DNA of 64,000 bases. It comes from Bradyrhizobium yuanmingense (GTDB taxonomy: Bacteria; Pseudomonadota; Alphaproteobacteria; Rhizobiales; Xanthobacteraceae). A model generated the notes under the pieces. It was not told the origin of the DNA and searched no databases. It saw only the letters and a program-made list of their open reading frames with translations. The stretch spans positions 124,001 through 188,000 of the forward strand of contig NZ_FMAE01000002.1 in NCBI RefSeq assembly GCF_900094575.1, written 5' to 3'. The position numbers and the translations under genes were made by a program. Shown piece after piece: positions 14,484 through 22,800 of the stretch (position 1 is its first letter; every line of letters starts with the position of its first letter).

Positions 14484-15284
14484 CTATTCCGATGACTTCA
14501 GATCATCCGGCCGCGGCATCAGGATGACGTTGTAGCCGGAATCCACATAATGGACTTCGCCGGTCACCCCGCCGGAGAGATCCGACAACAGATATAGCGC
14601 CGAGCCGCCGAGGTCGTCGAGCGTGACGCCGCGGCGCAGCGGCGAATGCTTCTGCATGAAGGCGAACATCGCCCGCGCCTCGCCGATGCCGGAGCCGGCG
14701 AGCGTGCGGATGGGGCCGGCGGAGATCGCGTTGACGCGGATGCCGCGCGGTCCGAAATCGGCGGCGAGATAGCGCACGGAGGCCTCCAGCGCCGCCTTGG
14801 CCACGCCCATCACGTTGTAGTTCGGCATCGCGCGCTCTGAGGCGCCGAAGGTCAGCGTGATCATGCTGCCCCCCTCCGTCATCAGCTCGGCGGCGCGCTT
14901 TGCGACCTCCGTGAACGAGAAGCAGGAGATCACCATGGTGCGCGAGAAATTCTCGCGGCTGGTGTCGGCATAGCGGCCCTTCAGCTCGTTCTTGTCGGCA
15001 AAGCCGATCGCGTGGATCACGAAGTCGAGCTTGCCCCACTTTTCGCGGAGCACCGCGAAGGTGGCATCGACGCTGGCGATGTCCTCGACGTCGCAAGGCA
15101 GCACCAGATCGACGCCGAGCTGCTCCGCCAGCGGCTTGACGCGCTTGCCGAGCGCCTCGCCCTGGAAGGTGAAGGCAAGCTCGGCGCCATGGGCATGAAG
15201 CGTCCGCGCCATGCCCCAGGCGATGGAATGATCATTGGCGATGCCCATGATCAGACCGCGCTTGCCTTTCATCAAACCTTCCAT
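14484..15284 (-). CDS. fabI: Enoyl-[acyl-carrier-protein] reductase (NADH) FabI
   Basis: This enzyme catalyses the last reduction of each fatty-acid elongation cycle. It is a 266-residue SDR-type protein with a nucleotide-binding start (GLIMGIANDHSIAWG) and catalytic Tyr156 and Lys163 (YNVMGVAK), the same numbers as E. coli FabI. The position corresponding to E. coli Tyr146 is Phe here. The ATG at 15284 is chosen (MEGLMKG); a second ATG lies four codons later. The frame continues upstream through a repeat element, which is not coding. It follows fabB on the same strand, separated by that element. Confidence 0.95.
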   Translation of the reverse strand: MEGLMKGKRGLIMGIANDHSIAWGMARTLHAHGAELAFTFQGEALGKRVKPLAEQLGVDLVLPCDVEDIASVDATFAVLREKWGKLDFVIHAIGFADKNELKGRYADTSRENFSRTMVISCFSFTEVAKRAAELMTEGGSMITLTFGASERAMPNYNVMGVAKAALEASVRYLAADFGPRGIRVNAISAGPIRTLAGSGIGEARAMFAFMQKHSPLRRGVTLDDLGGSALYLLSDLSGGVTGEVHYVDSGYNVILMPRPDDLKSSE

Positions 15285-15307
15285 ACCGCCATCGCTCCTA
15301 TTTTCGA

Positions 15308-15408
15308 CGTCATCGCCCGCGCAGGCGGGCGATCCAGTATTCCAGAGACCGTCGTGATAAATAGAGAAGCCGCGGCGTACTGGATGCCCCGCCTTCGCGG
15401 GGCATGAC
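15308..15408. repeat. Palindromic repeat family B between fabB and fabI
   Basis: The element begins CGTCATCGCCCGC-GCAGGCGGGCGATCCAGTA and ends GTACTGGATGCCCCGCC-TTCGCGGGGCATGAC. Each end forms its own hairpin, and GATCCAGTA/TACTGGATG are inverted to one another. Translated, it mimics a PAKAGHPV-like peptide upstream of fabI, a false extension. Confidence 0.8.
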
Positions 15409-15419
15409 AAAGTCAGAGA

Positions 15420-16643
15420 TCACGCATCCAGCCGGCTGAACACCAGCGTGGCGTTGGTGCCGCCGAAGCCGAAGGAGTTCGACAGCACGGTGCCGATCTT
15501 GGCGTTGTCGATGCGCTTGCGCACGATCGGCATGTCGGCGAACACGGGGTCGAGCTCCTGGATGTGCGCGCTCTCGCAGATGAAGCCGTTGTTCATCATC
15601 AGCAGCGAATAGATCGCTTCCTGCACGCCGGTGGCGCCGAGCGAATGGCCGGTCAGCGCCTTGGTCGCCGAGATCGGCGGGCACTTCTCGCCGACGCCGA
15701 ACACTTTGCGGATCGCCTCGATCTCCGGCGGGTCCCCGGCCGGCGTCGAGGTCGCGTGCGGGTTGATGTAGTCGACCTTGGTTTTCACCGTCGACATCGC
15801 CATGCGCATGCAGCGCTCGGCGCCTTCGCCCGACGGCGCCACCATGTCGTGGCCATCAGAGGTCGCGCCATAGCCGACCACCTCGCCATAGATGCGCGCG
15901 CCGCGCGCCTTGGCATGCTCGAGCTCTTCCAGCACCAACACGCCGGCGCCGCCGGCGATGACGAAGCCGTCGCGATTGAGATCGTAGGGACGCGAGGCCG
16001 TGGCCGGCGTGTCGTTGTACTTCGAGGACATCGCGCCCATGGCGTCGAACAGCACCGACAGTGACCAGTCCAGCTCCTCGCAGCCGCCGGCGAAGATGAC
16101 GTCCTGCTTGCCGATCTGGATGGTCTCATAGGCATTGCCGACGCAATGGTTCGAGGTCGCGCAGGCCGATGAGATCGAATAGTTCACGCCCTTGATCTTG
16201 AACCAGGTCGCGAGCGTCGCGGATGCCGTGGAGGACATCGCCTTCGGCACCGCAAACGGGCCGACGCGCTTCGGTCCCTTGGAGCGGGTGATGTCGGCGG
16301 CTTCGACGATGGTGCGCGCCGAGGGGCCGCCGGAGCCCATGATGATGCCGGTGCGGATGTTGGAGACTTCGTCGGGCGACAGGCCGGAATCCTGGATCGC
16401 CTGCTCCATCGCGATGTGATTCCACGCCGCGCCCTGGCCGAGGAAGCGCATCGCGCGGCGGTCGACCACCGTCGACGGATCGAGCGACGGCTCGCCTTGC
16501 ACCTGCGAACGGAAGCCGAGCTCGGCATATTTCTCAGCCCGCGAAATGCCCGACTTCGCCTCGTGAAGGCTCGCAAGCACTTCCTGGGTGTTGTTTCCGA
16601 TCGACGAGACGATGCCCATCCCGGTGACCACAACCCGCCTCAT
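15420..16643 (-). CDS. fabB: Beta-ketoacyl-ACP synthase I FabB
   Basis: This 407-residue condensing enzyme elongates acyl-ACP and is required for unsaturated fatty-acid synthesis. The thiolase-fold triad is visible: Cys161 (SSACATS), His296 ([11 protein letters not shown]) and His333 ([10 protein letters not shown]). The C-terminal glycine-rich SFGFGGTN motif is present. It lies between fabA (39 bp upstream) and fabI, an unsaturated fatty-acid operon. Confidence 0.97.
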   Translation of the reverse strand: MRRVVVTGMGIVSSIGNNTQEVLASLHEAKSGISRAEKYAELGFRSQVQGEPSLDPSTVVDRRAMRFLGQGAAWNHIAMEQAIQDSGLSPDEVSNIRTGIIMGSGGPSARTIVEAADITRSKGPKRVGPFAVPKAMSSTASATLATWFKIKGVNYSISSACATSNHCVGNAYETIQIGKQDVIFAGGCEELDWSLSVLFDAMGAMSSKYNDTPATASRPYDLNRDGFVIAGGAGVLVLEELEHAKARGARIYGEVVGYGATSDGHDMVAPSGEGAERCMRMAMSTVKTKVDYINPHATSTPAGDPPEIEAIRKVFGVGEKCPPISATKALTGHSLGATGVQEAIYSLLMMNNGFICESAHIQELDPVFADMPIVRKRIDNAKIGTVLSNSFGFGGTNATLVFSRLDA

Positions 16644-16682
16644 GACAGCCTCGCCTCAATCGTTGTCTTCTTAGTGATGCGC

Positions 16683-17204
16683 TCAGCCCAGGCTCGTGCC
16701 CTGCTTGAACAGGCCGACCTTCAGATCCTTGGCGCGATAGATAATCTGGTCATCGACCGAAAGCCACCCGTCGGCGATGCCGAGCACGAGCTTCGAACGC
16801 ATCACGCGCTTGATATCGACGTTGTACACAACCTTGCGGGCGTCGGTCAGCACCTGGCCGCCGAACTTCAGCTCGCTCAGGCCAAGCGCCCGGCCGCGGC
16901 CTTCCCCCCCGCTCCAGCCGAGGTAGAAGCCGACCATCTGCCACAGCGCATCGAGTCCGAGGCAGCCGGGCATGACCGGATCGTTCTTGAAATGGCAGCC
17001 GAAGAACCAGAGGTCGGGCTTCACGTCGAGCTCGGCGCGCACGAGGCCCTTGCCGAACTCACCGCCATTGTCGTTGATGTCAGTGATGCGGTCGAACATC
17101 AGCATCGGCGGCAGCGGCAGCTGGGCATTGCCGGGGCCGAACATCTCGCCGCGGGCACAGGCCAGCAGATCCTCGTAGTCGTAACCGTTGCGCCTGTTCA
17201 GCAT
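16683..17204 (-). CDS. fabA: 3-hydroxydecanoyl-ACP dehydratase/isomerase FabA
   Basis: FabA dehydrates 3-hydroxydecanoyl-ACP and isomerises the double bond, the branch point to unsaturated fatty acids. The 173-residue hot-dog-fold protein has the active-site His71 ([14 protein letters not shown]) and Asp85 ([10 protein letters not shown]). It is first in the fabA-fabB-fabI cluster and divergent from irr. Confidence 0.97.
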   Translation of the reverse strand: MLNRRNGYDYEDLLACARGEMFGPGNAQLPLPPMLMFDRITDINDNGGEFGKGLVRAELDVKPDLWFFGCHFKNDPVMPGCLGLDALWQMVGFYLGWSGGEGRGRALGLSELKFGGQVLTDARKVVYNVDIKRVMRSKLVLGIADGWLSVDDQIIYRAKDLKVGLFKQGTSLG

Positions 17205-17556
17205 TCACGAGCCTCTGTTCAAATTCCGATTGAGCGGCGTTCCTGGCAAAATTGGGCCCCGTCTGGATCGGACAGCAACGCCAATTGCCACCGCCGGCTG
17301 CGACTTGCGCAAGCTTCGCATGAACTGCCGACCGGGCCTCCATGCCGGCTGCGCCAAAATCGGCTAAGCGGAACCGCGCGCTCTCTAACACAGCCGATTT
17401 CGGGTGGCAAAGCGCAGACATGAAGGTAAAATGACGCGCTCCCCAGCCGGTTCCAGGCCTGATTAGAACCTCTCTAGTTGCGAGAAACTTGCATCTGCAT
17501 CTTTCTGTTCTTATATTACAGAGAGATATTGTTCACGCGTGCCCGAAATCTTGGAA
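17205..17556. promoter_or_regulatory. fabA-irr divergent intergenic region
   Basis: This 352-bp non-coding region contains the irr promoter at 17479-17517 (separate entry) and must also contain the fabA promoter, which I could not place. No ORF on either strand looks real. Confidence 0.6.
17479..17517 (+). promoter_or_regulatory. irr promoter with three Fur-type direct-repeat hexamers
   Basis: The direct hexamers TGCGAG (17479), TGCATC (17490) and TGCATC (17496) overlap a good sigma-70-like promoter: TTGCAT at 17489-17494, a 17-bp spacer, and TATATT at 17512-17517. From memory, Bradyrhizobium japonicum Fur binds the irr promoter at three imperfect direct-repeat hexamers; the arrangement here fits that. 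Binding would block the -35 element and repress irr when iron (or manganese-Fur) is available. Confidence 0.65.
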
Positions 17557-18045
17557 ATGAACGAGAATACCGCGTCCCAACACGACGACGACCATGCCGC
17601 GGCCCTCTTGGCCGGCCGGCAGCCGGCTTTGACCGGGTGCCCCTGGCACGACGTCAACGAAATGCTGCAGTCCGCGGGGTTGCGGCCGACGCGCCAGCGC
17701 ATGGCGCTGGGCTGGCTGCTGTTCGGCAAGGGCGCACGCCACCTCACGGCTGAAATGCTCTACGAGGAAGCCACGCTCGCCAAGGTCCCGGTGTCGCTGG
17801 CGACGGTCTACAATACGCTGAACCAGCTCACCGATGCCGGCCTGCTGCGCCAGGTCAGCGTCGACGGCACGAAGACCTATTTCGACACCAACGTCACCAC
17901 CCACCACCACTATTATCTCGAGAACAGCCACGAGCTGGTCGACATCGAGGATCCGCATCTGGCGCTATCCAAGATGCCGGAGGTGCCCGAGGGCTACGAG
18001 ATCTCCCGCATCGATATGGTCGTGCGCCTGCGCAAGAAGCGCTGA
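17557..18045 (+). CDS. irr: Iron response regulator Irr (Fur family, heme-degradable)
   Basis: Irr represses or activates iron and heme genes under iron limitation and is degraded when heme is present. The 162-residue Fur-family protein carries the heme-regulatory motif GCPWH (residues 27-31, Cys28), which is characteristic of the Bradyrhizobium protein. A second heme/metal site is HHH at 116-118. The winged helix spans about 40-100 (RPTRQRMALGWLL, VSLATVYNTLNQL). ATG 17557 is chosen for agreement with the known protein; a GTG at 17539 would add six residues. The promoter carries Fur-like hexamers. Confidence 0.97.
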   Translation: MNENTASQHDDDHAAALLAGRQPALTGCPWHDVNEMLQSAGLRPTRQRMALGWLLFGKGARHLTAEMLYEEATLAKVPVSLATVYNTLNQLTDAGLLRQVSVDGTKTYFDTNVTTHHHYYLENSHELVDIEDPHLALSKMPEVPEGYEISRIDMVVRLRKKR

Positions 18046-18070
18046 GCTAGCCTTAAACTGCTGAAATCGT

Positions 18071-18154
18071 CGTCATGGCCGGGCTTGTCCCGGCCATCTA
18101 CGTTTTCGACCAGATGCAAGGGTCGTGGATGCCCGGGACCAGCCCGGGCATTGA
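18071..18154. repeat. Palindromic repeat family C after irr
   Basis: CGTCATGGCCGGGCTTGTCC begins the element and GGATGCCCGGGACCAGCCCG closes it. Each half is a small hairpin (GGCCGGG-CTTGT-CCCGGCC and GCCCGGG-ACCAG-CCCGGGC). It lies between convergent irr and the SH3 gene and could act as a bidirectional terminator. Confidence 0.8.
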
Positions 18155-18184
18155 TGGTGGGCGGCAGATTGCTAGCCTTCGGCC

Positions 18185-18715
18185 TCAATTCACCTGTTCG
18201 TCGACGTAGACGCCCCAGAGCCGCTCCTGCTGGATCCATCCGTCGAAGCCGTTGCCGATGACGCGGCACCAGCCTGCGGCGCATTTCTTCACCTGGGTGA
18301 CGACGCCGGCCTGGAGCTTGGCGGCAACCGCACTGTCGGGATCGGGTCGGTCGTAGATCGGAGCGAGATCGTCCTTGTGCTTCATGGTGACGACCGCAGT
18401 GCGGCGGCCCGACAGCAGCGAGTGATAGACCCAGCCCTCGGCGCCCTCGGAATCGCGCACCCGGCGCCAGTTCTCGAACTCGGCGGTAATTTCGACCGGC
18501 AGGCCGGCGCGGGTGTAGACCCAGGCGACGTCATTGTCCTTGGTCGGGCCGGCGCGGACGTTCACGTGATCCGATTTGAGGCTGACATAGCGCGGCACCG
18601 GCAAGCCGCTGCTGGCCTGCGGGGTATTATCCTTCGAATGCGAGGGGTCGACCGAGGCGCTCAACCACAAGCAAACAAGCGCCATCATCGAACAAAAACG
18701 CCCCAACGCCATCAA
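18185..18715 (-). CDS. Exported SH3-domain (SH3b-type) protein
   Basis: The 176-residue protein begins with a hydrophobic signal peptide (MMALGRFCSMMALVCLWLSA) and a short linker. Two bacterial SH3-like repeats follow (about residues 42-105 and 110-170; NVRAGPTKDNDVAWVYTRAG, GWVYHSLL, GWCRVIG, GWIQQERLWGVY). Such repeats often bind peptidoglycan or serve as interaction modules in the periplasm. No catalytic domain is present, so the role is unknown. Confidence 0.85.
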   Translation of the reverse strand: MMALGRFCSMMALVCLWLSASVDPSHSKDNTPQASSGLPVPRYVSLKSDHVNVRAGPTKDNDVAWVYTRAGLPVEITAEFENWRRVRDSEGAEGWVYHSLLSGRRTAVVTMKHKDDLAPIYDRPDPDSAVAAKLQAGVVTQVKKCAAGWCRVIGNGFDGWIQQERLWGVYVDEQVN

Positions 18716-19032
18716 CCCGTCTCCTTCAAAGACCCGGCAGACCGGACCTTCACCCCAATTCCAAACCCTGCCGCGCCTGTCCCTTCTCCCCGCGCCTTGC
18801 GGGTTCCAAGCCTTGAGCCGTGGTTCTTGTCTTGGCCCGGTCTTCTGCTAGAGAGAACGGGCACTCGAGCAACCAATTGGCCCCGATTTTCCGGCCGGAA
18901 ATGTCGGGTGAGCTTGGAGGAAACGCCGGGGACGGACACGGCAAGGGCAGTGTCGAACAACCGGGTTAATGAGGCCTCAACGACCGGCCTTTGGCGACAG
19001 AGGCGGCCTGCGATGCCTCATGAGAGCAGGAC
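18716..19032. other. Intergenic region between the SH3 gene and the hydroxyacid dehydrogenase
   Basis: This 317-bp gap between divergent genes has no credible ORF on either strand. It must hold both promoters. I see no clear palindrome or consensus promoter. Confidence 0.4.
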
Positions 19033-20034
19033 ATGTCGGTGAAGAAAAAGCCCCTCGTCGTGGTGACGCGCAAGCTGCCGGATTCGATCGAGACGCGGAT
19101 GCGCGAGCTCTTCGATGCGCGGATCAATCTCGACGACACGCCGATGTCGCCCGAGCAGATCGCGGAAGCCGCCCGCACCGCCGACGTGCTGGTTCCCACC
19201 GTGACCGATCACATCAGCGCCGACGTGGTGAACCAGCCCGATTGCAAGCTCCGCCTGATCGCCAATTTCGGCAACGGCGTCGACAATATCGACGTCGCGG
19301 CCGCCCATGCCCGCGGCATTACCGTCACCAACACGCCGAAGGTGCTGACCGAAGACACCGCGGACATGACCATGGCGCTGATCCTGGCGGTGCCGCGGCG
19401 AATGATCGAAGGCGCCTCGATCCTGACCGAAGGCAAGCCCTGGGCCGGCTGGTCGCCGACCTGGATGCTCGGCCACCGCATCGGGGGCAAACGCCTCGGC
19501 ATCATCGGCATGGGCCGCATCGGCCAGGCGGTGGCGCGCCGCGCCCGCGCCTTCGGCCTGCAGATCCACTACCACAACCGCCGTCCCGTCGCCCCCGTCA
19601 TCGCCGAGGAGCTGGGGGCAACCTATTGGGAAAGCCTCGACCAGATGCTGGCGCGGATGGACATCATCTCGGTGAACTGTCCGCACACGCCGGCAACCTA
19701 CCACCTGCTCTCGGCCCGGCGGCTGAAGCTGATCCGAAAAGACGCCTATATCGTCAACACCGCGCGAGGCGAGGTCACCGACGAGGACACGCTGATCAAG
19801 CTGATCGAAGGCGGCGAGATCGGCGGCGCCGGCCTCGACGTCTACGAGCACGAGCCCGCGGTGAATCCAAAACTGGTGCGGCTCGCCAGGGCCGGCAAGG
19901 TGACGCTGCTGCCGCATATGGGCTCGGCCACGATCGAAGGCCGCGTCGAAATGGGCGAGAAGGTGATCATCAACATCCGCACCTTCCTCGACGCCCACAA
20001 GCCGCCGGACCGCGTGCTGCCGAGCATGCTTTGA
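19033..20034 (+). CDS. D-2-hydroxyacid dehydrogenase (glyoxylate/hydroxypyruvate reductase type)
   Basis: The 333-residue NAD(P)-dependent enzyme of the D-isomer-specific family interconverts 2-oxo acids and D-2-hydroxyacids. The Rossmann motif GIIGMGRIGQAVARRA lies at about 157-172. The catalytic Arg (NTARGE, about 239), Glu (VYEHEPA, about 268) and His (LLPHMGSAT, about 293) are all present. The closest named group is glyoxylate/D-glycerate dehydrogenase (gyaR-like), but substrate cannot be fixed by sequence alone. Confidence 0.93.
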   Translation: MSVKKKPLVVVTRKLPDSIETRMRELFDARINLDDTPMSPEQIAEAARTADVLVPTVTDHISADVVNQPDCKLRLIANFGNGVDNIDVAAAHARGITVTNTPKVLTEDTADMTMALILAVPRRMIEGASILTEGKPWAGWSPTWMLGHRIGGKRLGIIGMGRIGQAVARRARAFGLQIHYHNRRPVAPVIAEELGATYWESLDQMLARMDIISVNCPHTPATYHLLSARRLKLIRKDAYIVNTARGEVTDEDTLIKLIEGGEIGGAGLDVYEHEPAVNPKLVRLARAGKVTLLPHMGSATIEGRVEMGEKVIINIRTFLDAHKPPDRVLPSML

Positions 20035-20300
20035 GGCGCTGTGCTCCGGCGGACGGATGCTGATCCTATGTGCCCCCGGGCAAATTGAACCTGGCGCGCG
20101 ATTTCAAGACTGGCCGCCACGTCCTCACCTGTACGTGCAAGCCGGCGTATCCGCGTCTGCTCGATGCGTAACGAAAACTCTCGGATCAGCTCCATAACGT
20201 CTGGTGCGAGCCCAGCCGTATTTACGATCTTGATGTTGTAAGGGGGCTTGAGTGCGTTCATTCCGCCCCCGAAAATCGAATCCAAAAAGGCAGCCAGCAT
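19842..20300 (-). CDS. Uncertain hypothetical ORF or gene remnant
   Basis: A 152-codon minus-strand frame starts at 20300 with GGAG 12 bases upstream. The first ~75 residues (MLAAFLDSIFGGG..., VMELIREFSLRIEQTRIRRL) look protein-like. The last half is antisense to the dehydrogenase gene and looks like shadow sequence. Base composition in 20040-20440 is less GC-rich than its neighbours. I do not recognise the protein. It is either a small lineage-specific gene read into a shadow frame or a decaying fragment. Confidence 0.22.
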   Translation of the reverse strand: MLAAFLDSIFGGGMNALKPPYNIKIVNTAGLAPDVMELIREFSLRIEQTRIRRLARTGEDVAASLEIARQVQFARGHIGSASVRRSTAPQSMLGSTRSGGLWASRKVRMLMITFSPISTRPSIVAEPICGSSVTLPALASRTSFGFTAGSCS

Positions 20301-20436
20301 GTCGCCATCCCACTCCGGTGCCCCTATTGCTGCCTTGAGACCTGATCAAAAATCCTGAGCTGTTTTCCAAGTACTGGCATCGAGTTCTACTGTTCGCACA
20401 GTGCTCTCGATGCCGCCCGAATTTTGGGCCGGTGTC
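20035..20436. other. Intergenic region with lower GC than its surroundings
   Basis: The 402-bp gap between convergent genes contains only the uncertain minus-strand ORF described separately. Words such as ATCAAAAATCC, GTATTTACGATC and GAATCCAAAAAGG contrast with the GC-rich neighbourhood. This suggests an inserted or relic sequence, but no boundary repeats are visible. Confidence 0.4.
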
Positions 20437-21240
20437 CTACTCGCGGTGGATGCTCAAGTCATCGAACACAGGCCCGTCGCCGTTGAGCGGATTGGCGGGA
20501 TCGCGGCCGTAGCGCAGCGTCTCGAAGCGCATCGCGCGCGCATCGATCATCAGGAGGCGGCCCACGAGGCCATCGCCGAAGCCGACGATCTCGCGGATCG
20601 CCTCCAGCGCCATCATCGAGCCGAGCACGCCCGCCAATGCGCCCATGACCCCGGCCTCCGCACAAGCCGGCACGGTGCCGGGCGGCGGCGCTTCCGGAAA
20701 CAGACAGCGGTAGGTCGGGTTGAACTCGCCCTGCTCGTTGGTCTCATGCGCGCGGATGGTGGTGAGAGAGCCGTCGAACGTGCCGAGCGCCGCGGTGATC
20801 AATGTCCGCTTGGCAAAGAAGCAGGCGTCGGAGACCAGATAGCGGGTCGAGAAATTGTCGGAGCCGTCGAGCACGAGGTCGTAATCACCGATCAGGCTGA
20901 GCGCGTTATCCGCGTTGAGCCAGGTGGCGTGGCCGACGAAGCGGACGTGCGGGTTGAGCGCCGCGATCCGCTCGGCCGCACTCTCGACCTTGTGCCGGCC
21001 GATGTCGGGCGTCGTATGGATCACCTGGCGCTGCAGGTTGGACAGCGACACCACGTCGTCGTCGACCACGCCCAGCGTGCCGATTCCGGCGGCGGCCAGA
21101 TACATCAGCGCGGGCGCGCCGAGCCCGCCGGCGCCGATCACCAGCACCGAGGCCCGCTTCAACGCAGCCTGGCCGGGACCACCGACGTCGCGCAGGACAA
21201 TATGGCGGGCATAGCGTTCGAGTTCGTCCGGGCTCAGCAC
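20437..21240 (-). CDS. moeB: HesA/MoeB/ThiF-family adenylyltransferase (molybdopterin-synthase adenylyltransferase type)
   Basis: The 267-residue E1-like enzyme would adenylate the C-terminal glycine of a ubiquitin-like sulfur carrier (MoaD or ThiS). The ATP-binding motif VLVIGAGGLGAPALMYLAAAG is at about 31-51, with the conserved LSNLQRQVIH and DGSDNFSTRYL segments. The C-terminal PACAEAGVMG segment contains the conserved Cys region. There is no rhodanese domain. MoeB and ThiF cannot be told apart with certainty, and there are no molybdopterin or thiamine genes alongside. Confidence 0.9.
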   Translation of the reverse strand: MLSPDELERYARHIVLRDVGGPGQAALKRASVLVIGAGGLGAPALMYLAAAGIGTLGVVDDDVVSLSNLQRQVIHTTPDIGRHKVESAAERIAALNPHVRFVGHATWLNADNALSLIGDYDLVLDGSDNFSTRYLVSDACFFAKRTLITAALGTFDGSLTTIRAHETNEQGEFNPTYRCLFPEAPPPGTVPACAEAGVMGALAGVLGSMMALEAIREIVGFGDGLVGRLLMIDARAMRFETLRYGRDPANPLNGDGPVFDDLSIHRE

Positions 21241-21346
21241 CTTCTCTTACTCCTGAACCGCACCGTCATTGTTCGCGACCAACGAGATGTGCTTCAATCG
21301 CATGCTTTTCAATGTTTTGGCGTTCAACGGGCTGGCTGGATTTGTC

Positions 21347-22705
21347 ATGAGGTCGATGCTTGCGGCAACACTGATGTTCGGGGCTGTCACGGGCGCGCAC
21401 GCCCAGATGACGACGCCCCAAGTGCCAGGCGCCACCCCGAAGACGGTCCAGACCGTTCCGGTCAAGCCCCCGTCGATGCAGACGCCTGCCGCCACGGCCG
21501 ATGCCATGGCCAAAGCCGAGCGGCTGGCGCTGCAGTCCGACCTCGCCTGGGTCGGCCAGTATAACGGCGCCATCACCGGCGACGTCAGCGAGCGCATAGT
21601 CAACGCCATCAAGGAATACCAGAAGGCCAAGGGCGGCAAGCCGACCGGCGTGCTCAATCCGCAGGAGCGCGCCGCGCTCGCCGACACGGCGCGAAAGAAG
21701 CAGGAGAGCGTCGGTTGGAAGATCGTGACCGAGCCGACCAGCGGTGCCCGGCTCGGCATTCCGGGCAAGCTGGTGCCACAGCAGGCAAGCGACGCCAACG
21801 GCTCGAAATGGACCTCGCCGACAGGGACGGTGCAGGTGGTTCTCAGCCGCCGCAAGGAGGCGAACCCGACCTCGGCAAAGCTCGCCGATCTCGAGAAGGA
21901 GCCGTCCGGACGCAAGGTTGATTACACCGTGGTGAAGCCCGACTTCTTCGTATTGTCGGGCTTGCAGGGCCTGAAGAAGTTCTATGTCCGCGGCACCTTC
22001 AAGGGCGACGAGGTCCGCACCATGACGATCCTCTACGACCAGGCGACAGAGAATACTGTCGAGCCGGTCGTGATCGCGATGTCGAGCGCGTTCAACGCGT
22101 TTCCGTCGCGGCCGCTGGCCGGGCCGCCCCCACGCAAGACCGTCGAATACGGCACCGGCGTCGTCGTCAGCGAGGACGGCGCGATCGTCACCGACCGCCT
22201 CGTCACCGATGGCTGCCTTGCGATCATGATCGCCGGTCATGGCAGGGCCGATCGCATCGCGGAGGACAAGGAGCGCGATCTCGCGCTGCTGCGCGTCTAC
22301 GGCGCGCCCGGCCTGAAGCCGCTCAGCCTCGCCGGCGGGGCCCCGAAAACCAATGTCGATCTCGTCGGCATCGCCGATCCGCAAAGCCAGGGCGGCGCGG
22401 CGGCGGTGTCGAGCCTCAAGGCCACGCTGGCGCCGGTGACCAGCAGCAATTCCGCACTCTCGCCGTCGCCGGCGGTCGGCTTCTCCGGCAGCCCGGCCGT
22501 CGACGCCGACGGCAAGTTCGCCGGCATCGCGCTGCTGAAGGCGGCGGTGGTCGCGGGGCCTGCAACATCGGTGCAGGCGTCGCAGGCGATGATGGTCTCC
22601 GCAGAGGCGGTGCGCGGATTCCTGAAGGCGAACGGGGTCGCGGCGAACGGCACGTCGACGGACGCCAAGGCCGCCGTCGTGCGCGTGATCTGCGTGCGGA
22701 AGTAG
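21347..22705 (+). CDS. Exported peptidoglycan-binding and trypsin-like protein with degenerate active site
   Basis: With the ATG at 21347 the product is 452 residues and starts with a signal peptide (MRSMLAATLMF...GAHAQ). Earlier in-frame starts at 21269, 21287 and 21302 are possible. Residues about 55-115 resemble a PG_binding_1 repeat (QSDLAWVGQYNGAITGDVSERIVNAI). Residues about 265-440 resemble a trypsin-like peptidase. The Ser motif (GFSGSP, Ser380) and Asp motif (RDLALLRV, Asp311) remain. The His box reads TDRLVTDGC, with Leu285 where His is expected. It is therefore probably a non-catalytic envelope protein. Confidence 0.8.
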   Translation: MRSMLAATLMFGAVTGAHAQMTTPQVPGATPKTVQTVPVKPPSMQTPAATADAMAKAERLALQSDLAWVGQYNGAITGDVSERIVNAIKEYQKAKGGKPTGVLNPQERAALADTARKKQESVGWKIVTEPTSGARLGIPGKLVPQQASDANGSKWTSPTGTVQVVLSRRKEANPTSAKLADLEKEPSGRKVDYTVVKPDFFVLSGLQGLKKFYVRGTFKGDEVRTMTILYDQATENTVEPVVIAMSSAFNAFPSRPLAGPPPRKTVEYGTGVVVSEDGAIVTDRLVTDGCLAIMIAGHGRADRIAEDKERDLALLRVYGAPGLKPLSLAGGAPKTNVDLVGIADPQSQGGAAAVSSLKATLAPVTSSNSALSPSPAVGFSGSPAVDADGKFAGIALLKAAVVAGPATSVQASQAMMVSAEAVRGFLKANGVAANGTSTDAKAAVVRVICVRK

Positions 22706-22800
22706 CATGTTGCGGCGTCTTATCTCTCCTTCCACGCTGAAGCAGGCATTCGCGACCTTTGCCGGGCATCACATCGACGCCATTGCCGGCATGCCGATCC

